Shown: positions 8,063-14,983 of the stretch, in pieces
Numbering within the stretch: position 1 is the stretch's first letter
Layout: the number at the start of each line of letters is the position of its first letter
Assembly: GCA_031556405.1 (NCBI GenBank)
Contig: JAVBTC010000026.1
Coordinates: forward strand, 1 to 19,759
Origin: WQZF01 sp031556405
GTDB taxonomy: Bacteria > Pseudomonadota > Gammaproteobacteria > Burkholderiales > Rhodocyclaceae
Direction of reading: 5' to 3'
DNA length: 19,759 nucleotides
Made by a program: the position numbers and the translations under genes
The notes under the pieces: model-generated
What the model was told of the DNA's origin: nothing
Seen by the model: the letters and a program-made list of their open reading frames with translations, nothing else
Databases searched by the model: none

Positions 8063-8094
8063 CCGATTCCACGAAAACGTGATCGTGGAATCGG
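8063..8094. terminator. Perfect 12-bp stem-loop between convergent genes
   Basis: CCGATTCCACGA (8063-8074) and TCGTGGAATCGG (8083-8094) are exact reverse complements separated by an 8-base loop. The element lies in the 62-base gap between the stops of the hybrid kinase (plus strand) and the large exported protein (minus strand), the usual place for a shared bidirectional terminator. Neither side has a run of T directly after the stem, so intrinsic termination is not certain. It might instead protect transcript ends. Confidence 0.65.
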
Positions 8095-8110
8095 CTGATG
8101 GCAGAACCGG

Positions 8111-10843
8111 CTATATGCGGCGGCGTTTCCGCCGGAATATTCCCATGAAGATGGCGAGTATCGCGGCTGCCCCGACCGTCAACAGCGGAGATTTCTCACG
8201 CAGGTTTTCCCATTGCATACATTCTTTCATCCATTCCCTCGCGTCGATCAGCGGTTGTTTCCACAGGAGCGAAGCGGCACGTTCGAATTCGGGATCGGGG
8301 CAGTTGCGCCCGCCGTTTTCGCCGAAGGCGCGTCCCCACGGCACATAGGCGCCATAGCGCAGATAATGGGCGTACAGGGCGGCAACCCGTTCCTGCTGCC
8401 GTTGCGACTGCGCCCAGCCGGTGGCGCGGCAGATGACGGCTGCAAAAGCCTGGGAGCGTGTCGGCAACTGGTCCGCGGCTTGCGTCGCCAGCAGGATCGC
8501 GGTATCGCGATAGTGGTAGCGGGTTTCGGGCTGTGCCCGGGTCTGTTTGACGCGCGTTTTTTCCTCCGCGGTGATGTAGGGGCCGGCAAGCTCTCTCGGT
8601 CCGATGTTGTAACCGCCGTCCCATAGGGCGTAGTCGGGATCGCCTTCGAAACCGAGCAGTTCCATCCCGTGGCGGCGCGCCAATACGGCGGCACGGAAAA
8701 TGTTTTCGGCGCGGGCAATGCGGCCCCAGGCATTTTGCGCGGCACGGCGCGCGGCACCGTATTCCTCGGCGTGGAGGCGTGCGTCGGGGTCGATGAAGCG
8801 CCAGTCACCCGGTGCCGGGAAGTAAGGCAAGGCTTCATCGTAGCGTTCCATGCGCAACAGCCGCCGTGCCAGCAGCGTGCGCATGCGGTCGGTAAACGGC
8901 GCCCAGGTGGAGCGGTAATTGTCGTCCGCGATGGCCCCCGGTGGCGATGGCTGTGCCGGAATCGCGGTCGCAGGCAGGCGGGCATCGACGAAGGCTTTCA
9001 ATTCGTCGACGGTGACGACACGCTCGGCAACGTAGAACGCATCTTCCGCGTACGCGGGAACGATCGGGAAGGCTTCGCCGTAACGGGCGAGCAGTTCCGC
9101 GGTACGCACTTTTTCCTCGGCCTGCGCGGCCAGGCTCAAGGTTTCCAGCGCGGCCACGTATTCGCCGCGTGCCAGGGCCAGAACGCCGGCCTCGCCGCGC
9201 AGGCGCCGCGTCAGTTCGGGGGCGAGGCTCATATCGGGGCGCGGATGTCCGTCGCCGGAGGCGGGGCGTTCATCGAGCGGCGGAAAGCCTTTCAACGCTT
9301 CGGCATAGGCTGCGGCGGCGGCATTCAGATCGCCCCGTTGCAGCGCCAGTTTCGCGGTCACCCAGCGTGCGAGCGCCGTCCTGTCTTTCGCGGCGAGCCG
9401 TCCCGCCAGTTCGAAATGCCCGCTGCGGTAGGCCAGCGCCGCCAGCCGGTCGACGCCGGCGACATGATCGAGACCGCCGGCTTCGATTGCGGCGATCAGT
9501 TTCGACAACAACGGGTTGGGCTTGAGCGCGGGGCGTGAATTCGTCGTGCCGGATTTCGCATCGCTATTTGTGGCGTTCGTGGCATTCGTAGCACTATCCG
9601 GCCCAGTGCTGCCAATGCCGATATCGGGCCAGTAACTGTCGCCGCTTTCGAAACTGTCGTAGATTTTTCCTTCCTCCAGTTCCTGCAAATCGCCGACGCG
9701 CGCCAGCGCATAAGCGACGAGGAGGCGTTGCTGCAATGGATCGGCGATGGTCGCGGTCAGCAATGCCGGTTCATCGAGAGCGCGGCGTGCCAGCAGATGC
9801 AGCGAATCGACGCCGCTTCCCGGTCCGGTCGCCCGTTCGCGCGCTGCCTGTTCGGCATAGAGGGCGGCGGCTTGCAGGTATCCGGCTTCGCAGCCGGGGG
9901 AAAATGCGTATTCCAGTACCTTGGGTTCGTAGGTCCGACAGCCTTCGGGACAGGCGGATTTGTCACCGGAAGCGGATGGTAGGCGGTATTCCGCCGCGCC
10001 GTGCCGGTAGCTGCACAGATCGGTTTGGTCCAGTTGCAACCTGCCTTCGGCACCGAGGCTGGCGGAGGAGAGATCGAGCGGATCGGGTGCGCCCGCCGCC
10101 GCCAGGGTGCGCGCCCGTGCGAAATATTCTCGGGCGATGCGGAAATGCTCCAGCCGTTGCTGTTCTATGGCGGCTTTATGCCGACGTTGTTCTCCGGCGG
10201 GAAGATTTTCCGGTGGTGCCGCCGTCGACACGGCGTCTTCGGCTTCGATCCTTCCGAGCATGTATGCCGCCCATACCACGCGCGGCGCCGCTTCATTCTC
10301 CGGCAGCGCGAGGATGCGCAGAAAGTAATCCTTGCCGAGCCCGCCGGCGCCGCGGTTGAAATCGACCGCGCCCGCCGTATAGAGGCGGATTGCCGGCGGC
10401 AGGGTTTCGCCGAGCGCCCAGGCCTCTTTGCCGCCATGCGCCTGCCGCATCGCGGCGAGTGCTGCCGTCTGGGCGGGCGTCAGATTCGCGCCTTCGATCA
10501 TGGCGCGCCGGTCTGTGCCGGAACGGGGAGACGGCCGGTACGGCTTGCCGTTCACGACAGCGAAATCGCCGCGGTCGATGACGCCGAACCGATTCCATGG
10601 ATGCGGTGGTATTTCTGAGGAGGAGACGGAGGAGGGGTACAGGTGGCTTGCTTCGTACAAAAAACTGTTGGCTGGCACGAAACGCAGGCTGGCATCGCGG
10701 TTTTGCAGCAGGCTGAGTGGAAAATCCGGCCCGCAGGCCCAGGCGAGCGAAGCCAGCGAAACACAGGCTGCCGCGGCGACGATGAGCGCATGCCGGGGCC
10801 GGTGCAAGGCGCGGCGCGGGTATTTGCGGGGAATCGTGTTCAT
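8111..10843 (-). CDS. Large exported TPR-like protein with C-terminal membrane tail (unknown function)
   Basis: Predicted exported protein of 910 residues. The start at ATG 10843 gives a signal peptide: basic MNTIPRKYPRRALHRPRH, hydrophobic core 19-36, cleavage near AWA-CGPDFP (36/37). The frame stays open up to 11005, but that longer form would bury the signal peptide. Conserved-looking CGPDFP follows the cleavage site. The middle (about 400-800) is rich in Ala/Leu helix pairs that resemble degenerate TPR repeats (e.g. ALQRGDLNAAAAAYAEAL, RMERYDEALPYF). The C-terminus has one hydrophobic helix (about 888-903) followed by RRKRRRI, so the protein is probably anchored in the inner membrane. A tandem ATN repeat lies near residue 420. 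I do not recognise a named family. It lies downstream of the DUF3142 lipoprotein gene on the same strand. No clear ribosome site is seen. Confidence 0.8.
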   Translation of the reverse strand: MNTIPRKYPRRALHRPRHALIVAAAACVSLASLAWACGPDFPLSLLQNRDASLRFVPANSFLYEASHLYPSSVSSSEIPPHPWNRFGVIDRGDFAVVNGKPYRPSPRSGTDRRAMIEGANLTPAQTAALAAMRQAHGGKEAWALGETLPPAIRLYTAGAVDFNRGAGGLGKDYFLRILALPENEAAPRVVWAAYMLGRIEAEDAVSTAAPPENLPAGEQRRHKAAIEQQRLEHFRIAREYFARARTLAAAGAPDPLDLSSASLGAEGRLQLDQTDLCSYRHGAAEYRLPSASGDKSACPEGCRTYEPKVLEYAFSPGCEAGYLQAAALYAEQAARERATGPGSGVDSLHLLARRALDEPALLTATIADPLQQRLLVAYALARVGDLQELEEGKIYDSFESGDSYWPDIGIGSTGPDSATNATNATNSDAKSGTTNSRPALKPNPLLSKLIAAIEAGGLDHVAGVDRLAALAYRSGHFELAGRLAAKDRTALARWVTAKLALQRGDLNAAAAAYAEALKGFPPLDERPASGDGHPRPDMSLAPELTRRLRGEAGVLALARGEYVAALETLSLAAQAEEKVRTAELLARYGEAFPIVPAYAEDAFYVAERVVTVDELKAFVDARLPATAIPAQPSPPGAIADDNYRSTWAPFTDRMRTLLARRLLRMERYDEALPYFPAPGDWRFIDPDARLHAEEYGAARRAAQNAWGRIARAENIFRAAVLARRHGMELLGFEGDPDYALWDGGYNIGPRELAGPYITAEEKTRVKQTRAQPETRYHYRDTAILLATQAADQLPTRSQAFAAVICRATGWAQSQRQQERVAALYAHYLRYGAYVPWGRAFGENGGRNCPDPEFERAASLLWKQPLIDAREWMKECMQWENLREKSPLLTVGAAAILAIFMGIFRRKRRRI
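9568..9594 (-). repeat. In-frame 9-bp tandem repeat (Ala-Thr-Asn)3
   Basis: Three 9-base units (TTTGTGGCG, TTCGTGGCA, TTCGTAGCA on the plus strand) encode a repeated Asn-Ala-Thr tripeptide in a low-complexity linker of the 910-residue exported protein. Confidence 0.75.
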
Positions 10844-11176
10844 TGTGTTGGGGCATCCGTATTTTTGCGCACGGCGATTATTCCAGGGAAAAACGAGTCC
10901 GACGTGGACGAGGATACGTGTCAGAGTATGTGTCGGATTGTTTGTCGGATTGCGAATCAAATACGCAACGGCGCTTCCGCATCGGTGGGAATGAAAAAGA
11001 GACAATCTGCCTCATTATTGCCGGAATCGGCCGCGAGGCAGAAATTCAGGTATCGATTCTATAAATTCTAAATATATAGTTAATTGAATGATAGCGAATG
11101 TAGTGAATTATAATAAACAATTATTTCACTGTTTGGAATCGCGATGTGGAGTTGCCGCAACAACTTCAAACCGATG
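10844..11176. other. Intergenic region upstream of the large exported protein
   Basis: This 333-base region has no supported gene. Its right part (about 11050-11130) is strongly AT-rich compared with the flanking genes and contains an exact TATAAT on the minus strand (11112 down to 11107), preceded at 17 bases by CAAACA, a poor -35. The same site also reads TATAAT on the plus strand. If it drives the minus-strand gene, the leader is about 260 bases long. The left part holds a 12-bp periodic repeat (10919-10954). The separation suggests the exported-protein gene may have its own promoter rather than depending on the DUF3142 gene. Confidence 0.4.
10919..10954. repeat. 12-bp periodic direct repeat
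   Basis: TGTCGGATTG occurs at 10931-10940 and 10943-10952, and a diverged copy (TGTCAGAGTA) starts at 10919, giving a 12-base period. It lies 76-111 bases upstream of the exported-protein start, within its probable leader. It could be a regulator site or a remnant of slippage. Confidence 0.6.
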
Positions 11177-12625
11177 TCAATCGGCAATCCGGACCGCATC
11201 GCGGACATCGATATTCGGAGGACAGCGCAACCAGCCGATCACGCGCTGCCGTTGTGCCCGCAATATCGCCGCGTCGGTGCGCAGCAGTGAAAATGTTTGC
11301 GCGGCACGTTCCAGCGTGTAGCCGTTGACCGCGTCGGCGAAGGAACAGCCGGCGGCGATGTCGATTCGCGCCGGCAGGGGGGCATCGATTTCGCCGGTAT
11401 TTTCCAGAAGGATGTGATACGTCGTCGCCGGAGGGGCGGCAGCGATGGGCGGAACCGTTTCGGGCAATGCCGTGCCGGACCGGGAGGAAGAGGAAGAATT
11501 CGTTGCTTCCGGCACCTTCGTCATTTCCGCCGCCGCCAGCCGTACTCGCAATTGCGGCGTCAGTGGCTGGCCGCGCAGCACCGCGCGCCAGGTGGAAAGG
11601 CTCCAGGCGCGGCGGTCGTCCGCCGTCGGCAGGCGGAACCAGACGATTCCGGCCAGATGTCGTGGTCGCGAAGTTTCCAGGGTGTTCAGGAATGTGGCAA
11701 CCGTCTGCGGGCTGGCGCTCAATTCCACGGCTTCTTCGTCGAACGCGCCGCCCGAGGTAAGCGAATCGGCCTCGCTCGCAATGGAAACGATTTTTGAGAC
11801 GTTTTTCCCGCTTCCTTCGCCATCCCCATCCTTCTCCCAGCGTACCCGCGAGCCGTAGGTCGGCAGCGCGATGCGCCAGGGTTTTTCCGTGCGCCGCGCG
11901 AAGGCGTGCGCCCAGTCCTGCGCACGCGCGGGGTCGAACAGCCCTTCGCGCGGATGCGAGACGGCATGTACCTGCAATACCGCTTCGTCGACGTGCGCCA
12001 ATGCTTTCTCCAGGTCGTTCGATTCAAGCCAGGTCGGGAGCGCGGTGATCGAAAGCGGCAGCGCCGGGTCCAGTTGATCAAGCTGCCGGTGCAAGGCGGC
12101 GAGGAAATTGGCATACGCGGGCAGGCGCGCGGTAGCGCAATCGTGGTCGATTTCGATTCCGGCCAGCGGTACGGTGGAAGAGGCCGTGGTGGTAGGAGCG
12201 GTAGGAGTAGCAGGAGAGGCAGGAATCTTCCAGGCGGCAACGAGCGCCAGCGTATCGGCGAGCAGGGTGGCTTCGTCCCAGTGCGCGAGTTGGCCGTCGA
12301 TGCGGATCACCAGCACGGCCGCTTTTCCCGTCGCCGCCAGCGCCGCGCGGTCGACCGCTACCGGGTGTAGATGGCCCGACGCATCGTTCTGCGCCGCCAG
12401 CACGCGCCAAACGCGTATTTCTTTCGCCTGCCGCAGGGCATCGCTCAGTGCCGGTGTCCAGCGTCGTTGCCAGACGTAAGCATCGTGCGTCAACAGCGCG
12501 GGCGGCGGCGCGGGTGCGCAGGCGGCGAGCGCGAATGCGAAAACTACGAAAACGAGGAAAACGAGGAAAACACGGCGAACGGAAAAAAATTTTCCGGCGT
12601 TTTTTGATACCGACTGTCCTGGCAT
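11177..12625 (-). CDS. DUF3142 lipoprotein
   Basis: Predicted lipoprotein of 482 residues. The signal peptide has RR (17-18), a Phe/Leu/Val-rich core (20-33) and lipobox LAAC with lipidated C36. The mature part matches what I know of DUF3142: AYVWQRRWTP near the start, VIRIDGQL, GIEIDHDCATARL, LSITALPTWLES, LQVHAVSHPREGLFDP and RIALPTYGSRV. The repeated strand-plus-acidic-residue pattern (EIDHD, LQVHAV) suggests a TIM-barrel, possibly carbohydrate-active, but this is inference. The family has no established function that I know of. The C-terminal third (about 385-482) follows a Ser-rich linker and looks like a small beta domain. ATG 12625 has no strong ribosome site. The next gene on this strand, 333 bases downstream, is the large exported protein. 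Confidence 0.85.
   Translation of the reverse strand: MPGQSVSKNAGKFFSVRRVFLVFLVFVVFAFALAACAPAPPPALLTHDAYVWQRRWTPALSDALRQAKEIRVWRVLAAQNDASGHLHPVAVDRAALAATGKAAVLVIRIDGQLAHWDEATLLADTLALVAAWKIPASPATPTAPTTTASSTVPLAGIEIDHDCATARLPAYANFLAALHRQLDQLDPALPLSITALPTWLESNDLEKALAHVDEAVLQVHAVSHPREGLFDPARAQDWAHAFARRTEKPWRIALPTYGSRVRWEKDGDGEGSGKNVSKIVSIASEADSLTSGGAFDEEAVELSASPQTVATFLNTLETSRPRHLAGIVWFRLPTADDRRAWSLSTWRAVLRGQPLTPQLRVRLAAAEMTKVPEATNSSSSSRSGTALPETVPPIAAAPPATTYHILLENTGEIDAPLPARIDIAAGCSFADAVNGYTLERAAQTFSLLRTDAAILRAQRQRVIGWLRCPPNIDVRDAVRIAD
12186..12222 (-). repeat. Degenerate 9-bp repeat in the DUF3142 gene
   Basis: Diverged 9-base units around GGTAGGAGC/GGTAGGAGT/AGCAGGAGA encode a Pro/Ala/Thr-rich linker (PASPATPTAPTTTASST) between the first strands of the DUF3142 domain. 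Confidence 0.55.
12547..12572 (-). repeat. 9-bp tandem repeat within the signal peptide of the DUF3142 lipoprotein
   Basis: The 9-base unit AACGAGGAA is repeated with a partial third copy. It encodes the repeated Val-Phe-Leu of the signal-peptide core (VFLVFLVFVVF). A change in copy number would lengthen or shorten the hydrophobic core in frame. Confidence 0.7.
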
Positions 12626-12716
12626 GAAATGTTATGGCGGATACGCGATGAATGAATATTCTGCCGACTTTACCGTATTGCCCATACTGTCTGCGGCTCG
12701 TCTGCCTGGTTTTATT

Positions 12717-13073
12717 TTATTGCGTATCGGCCGAAGAGGAATCCGGAAATGCCGTTTCACCGCTCCAGTCTTCATCCAGCAAAGCCTGCCACCTTCTTCG
12801 CGCGCGCAGTTCCAGCATCGCTTCGCCGTAGGCTTCGTGCAATTCTCTCAGTTGGCGTTCATATCGGTCCCTGATCATCAGGGGGGCGTTGCGTAGCGCA
12901 TTTTCCATGCCCCGCCTGCCTTCCGCCACCCAGCCTTCGATCTCCGACGGCAACAGATTGAAAGCGCGGCTGGCTTCGGCCACGCTCTTTTTTTCCCGGA
13001 TGATTTCCATGACCAGCGCCGCTTTGCGTTTTGCCGTCCAATGCCCGGTTCCTTTTTTCTGTTCTTCGTTCAT
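12717..13073 (-). CDS. Solitary transposase-OrfA-like helix-turn-helix protein
   Basis: Small protein of 118 residues. Its N-terminal half, WTAKRKAALVMEIIREKKSV AEASRAFNLLPSEIEGWV (about 12-49), has the pattern of the helix-turn-helix at the start of IS3-type transposase OrfA and of DUF1153-like proteins. Charged helices follow (about 55-103) and a short acidic tail ends the protein. AGGAG lies 5 bases before ATG 13073, so it is probably translated. No OrfB integrase frame, terminal inverted repeats or target duplication were seen on either side, so this is not a complete insertion sequence. It is either a remnant or a domesticated DNA-binding protein. The intact frame and good ribosome site favour a maintained gene. 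It is flanked by genes for exported proteins on the same strand. Confidence 0.75.
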   Translation of the reverse strand: MNEEQKKGTGHWTAKRKAALVMEIIREKKSVAEASRAFNLLPSEIEGWVAEGRRGMENALRNAPLMIRDRYERQLRELHEAYGEAMLELRARRRWQALLDEDWSGETAFPDSSSADTQ

Positions 13074-13186
13074 GGCGTCTCCTGAAACATTATTGACCGA
13101 ATGGGTCTTTTTGCAGGGCAGTGTGGGGGCGGCCGCATGTTTTCTCTGCGACCGCTCCCTGCATAATCCTCCGAATGGCTTGCCGG

Positions 13187-13765
13187 TCAGCGCGCGGCGG
13201 CAAAAATGAGCTGATCCACGAAGGATGATATTTGTTCCGAATATTCGTCCTTCGAAGGATCAGCGGCGATGAAGGTTTTGCCCGTGCGGGCGCTATCCAG
13301 GTAATAGGCGGCCGCGCCGTGATTCAAGTTGATGTATTTATACAGATAGTCGATCTTTTCGCTGGGAATGAATCCGGGAGATTCTTCCGTTTCGATCAAT
13401 TGCACATCCAGGTAGACGCTGCGCATGCGGACCGCCTCGGCGATGCCCAGGCATTCCTTGTACGAAGAGTAGGCGGTGAAATCGGTACGGTCCGAAAGAA
13501 GCGGGAACGGTTCGCGCCGTTTTGCGACCCCGGTCAGGATTCTGTCGGTCATTTGTTTCGTCGGGCAGACGACCACCAGCGTTTTGCCGACGATCGGAGA
13601 CGGCAGCGGCTTGATATTTCTGGAGAGCAGCGAATGTTTCTGGTCTACGGCTCTGATCGCCTGCTCTTTGTCGTCATATTTTACGTTGTCGACGAAATAA
13701 CCGGTGGCGCATGCACTCAGGAAACAGGATGCGGCGGCGGCGGCGACGGCTTTTATCTTCTTCAT
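13187..13765 (-). CDS. Small lipoprotein of unknown function, coupled to the upstream gene
   Basis: Predicted lipoprotein of 192 residues. ATG 13765 gives MKKIKAVAAAAASCFLSAC with lipobox LSAC and C19. The frame is open further upstream to 13840, but that start would precede the signal peptide and overlap the neighbour heavily. AAGGTG lies 5 bases before ATG 13765. The start overlaps the stop of the preceding gene as ATGA, so translation is probably coupled. The mature protein has a strand VGKTLVVVCPT (about 59-69), a Tyr-rich middle (YSSYKECLGIAEAVRMRSVYLDVQLIE) and ends in a helix (SEQISSFVDQLIFAAAR). I do not recognise a family. Function may depend on the partner encoded just upstream. Confidence 0.82.
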   Translation of the reverse strand: MKKIKAVAAAAASCFLSACATGYFVDNVKYDDKEQAIRAVDQKHSLLSRNIKPLPSPIVGKTLVVVCPTKQMTDRILTGVAKRREPFPLLSDRTDFTAYSSYKECLGIAEAVRMRSVYLDVQLIETEESPGFIPSEKIDYLYKYINLNHGAAAYYLDSARTGKTFIAADPSKDEYSEQISSFVDQLIFAAAR

Positions 13766-14712
13766 TTCAGCACCTTTCCTTCGGATTCGAGACACTGTGT
13801 TTCGGGCAGTGCGATCGGCAGCGAATTGCCGAATTTGCATCTGATTCCGGCTATTTCCGATTCCCCGGCATAAACCCCCTGAACCGGGCGGCCGGCGATG
13901 GCCGCAGGCCCGGATTGCGGCGGCGCGGCATATTGCGCCAGCACGGATTCGCGCGTGGCGGAACAGAAGTCGGCACCGAGCGGTTCAAAGCGGGAAATGC
14001 CCACGCACCTGCCGGTCATGACCAGTTGCAGCCCTTCGTTTTGTTCTCCGTCGAGAGAGACGATGTTTCCGTCGCCGAGGCGTACCGTGTAATGGGTACG
14101 GTTGCGCACCTTCGCCGGGGAATCGAATATGGAGCCGATGACTGCGCCAACGAGTGCCGAGGCGAGCAGTCCGGCGACGGAATAACCGCTTTTATCGTCG
14201 TGCCTGTTCCCGCGTTCGTGTCTGTCGCGGTCTTTGTCCCGTTCCCGGTCCCGCCAATCGTTCCCGCGGCGGTCGTGGGCTTTGTCCCATGAACCGGACC
14301 GGGGGGGAGGTGGAGGAGGTGGCGGAGGCCTGTCCGGCTTCCGGTCGGATCCCGGCCCGGAATCTTTTCCGCCATGTCTTCCGTCGTCGCGGCCTTTTTC
14401 GTCCGAATTACCGCTGTTTTTTGCCGCCAGTCCGATGTAGGCGGCGGAAGCGATGACCGCTCCGATCTGGCTGCCGATGTTGCTTCCCGGCACCGTTTCG
14501 CTGCTGGTGTTCGTTTCGGTAATGGTTCCGTAGGTATCGGCGGCGATGACGCTGGTGATGTAATTCGCGCTGATCCGTTCCCGTTCTTCGTCGGACAACG
14601 CTTCCCACACATGCCCCGGAATTTGCGCCTGTTCCAGCGCCTGTGCGGAAAGAGAAAAAGAGAGAACGGCGGAAAGAACGGTGGTAAGGCAGAAGGAAAT
14701 TTTCTTGTTCAT
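13762..14712 (-). CDS. Secreted poly-proline / glycine-zipper protein
   Basis: Exported protein of 316 residues. The signal peptide is 1-25, cleaved after AQA. Two glycine-zipper-like hydrophobic segments lie at about 77-97 (GSNIGSQIGAVIASAAYIG) and 177-197 (GYSVAGLLASALVGAVIGSIF). Between them is an 80-residue disordered linker with nine consecutive prolines (129-137) and a dense Asp/Arg/His/Lys stretch (144-173). After the second zipper comes a short beta segment (THYTVRLGDGNIVSLDGE) reminiscent of what follows the zipper in SlyB-like outer-membrane proteins. Cysteines at 236 and 249, and in the C-terminal IRCKFG...ETQCLE part, could form disulfides. AGGAG is 6 bases before ATG 14712. Its stop overlaps the start of the lipoprotein gene. 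An outer-membrane or periplasmic structural role is inferred. Confidence 0.82.
   Translation of the reverse strand: MNKKISFCLTTVLSAVLSFSLSAQALEQAQIPGHVWEALSDEERERISANYITSVIAADTYGTITETNTSSETVPGSNIGSQIGAVIASAAYIGLAAKNSGNSDEKGRDDGRHGGKDSGPGSDRKPDRPPPPPPPPPRSGSWDKAHDRRGNDWRDRERDKDRDRHERGNRHDDKSGYSVAGLLASALVGAVIGSIFDSPAKVRNRTHYTVRLGDGNIVSLDGEQNEGLQLVMTGRCVGISRFEPLGADFCSATRESVLAQYAAPPQSGPAAIAGRPVQGVYAGESEIAGIRCKFGNSLPIALPETQCLESEGKVLK
13771..13776 (-). promoter_or_regulatory. Ribosome binding site deciding the small lipoprotein start
   Basis: AAGGTG on the minus strand, 5 bases before ATG 13765 and inside the last codons of the preceding gene. It supports the start that gives a lipoprotein signal peptide rather than the longer frame. 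Confidence 0.6.
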
Positions 14713-14983
14713 ATGGCGCTCCTGGCATTTTTATTCGCCTCAATGCTAGCGCGCCCTTATGGGATTATTTTGTCCGGCCCGTCACCAAAAGTACTCCTTT
14801 GTATAAAACCGCCTGACGGCGGTTTTATAGCGGATCACATAAAAACTCATTCAAAAATTCGTTTTTTCCGGTTGCATCCTGCTGTACCACCCGCACGGTC
14901 TACGACCCGTCTTTACGTTCGAATTCTTACGCGAATCGCCGCAATGTATCGGTTGTAGCCGACTTGTGTCGTCCGCCGGATTT
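14713..14983. other. Intergenic region between tldD and the glycine-zipper gene
   Basis: This 271-base stretch contains no supported gene. It holds the hairpin at 14802-14829 and the ribosome site of the glycine-zipper gene (AGGAG, 14719-14723, minus strand). The T/A-rich stretch around 14840-14875 lies between the tldD stop and the hairpin. A promoter for the minus-strand pair should lie between 14713 and 14801, but no clear box pair was found. Confidence 0.4.
14802..14829. terminator. Strong hairpin downstream of tldD
   Basis: TATAAAACCGCC (14802-14813), loop TGAC, and GGCGGTTTTATA (14818-14829) form a perfect 12-bp stem with a GC-rich core. On either strand the core is followed by TTTTATA, the form of a bidirectional intrinsic terminator. 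On the minus strand it lies 155 bases after the tldD stop and 90 bases before the start of the glycine-zipper gene, so it probably separates the two transcription units. Confidence 0.75.

Noticed and set aside
10720..10740. Lipobox for the 910-residue protein (LAWAC)
   Set aside because: Trp at the -2 position does not fit the lipobox; cleavage by signal peptidase I after AWA is more likely.
10844..11005. Longer start (11005) for the 910-residue exported protein
   Set aside because: It would place the signal peptide about 70 residues inside the protein; the added part covers a repeat-bearing leader of different composition.
13090..13110. Small terminator GACC-GAATG-GGTC-TTTTT on the plus strand
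   Set aside because: Only a 4-bp stem, and no plus-strand gene precedes it.
12626..13186. Complete insertion sequence around the OrfA-like gene
   Set aside because: No OrfB frame, terminal inverted repeats or target duplication could be found in the flanks.
13766..13840. Longer start (13840) for the small lipoprotein
   Set aside because: It would overlap the upstream gene by 79 bases and bury the lipoprotein signal; ATG 13765 has a proper ribosome site.
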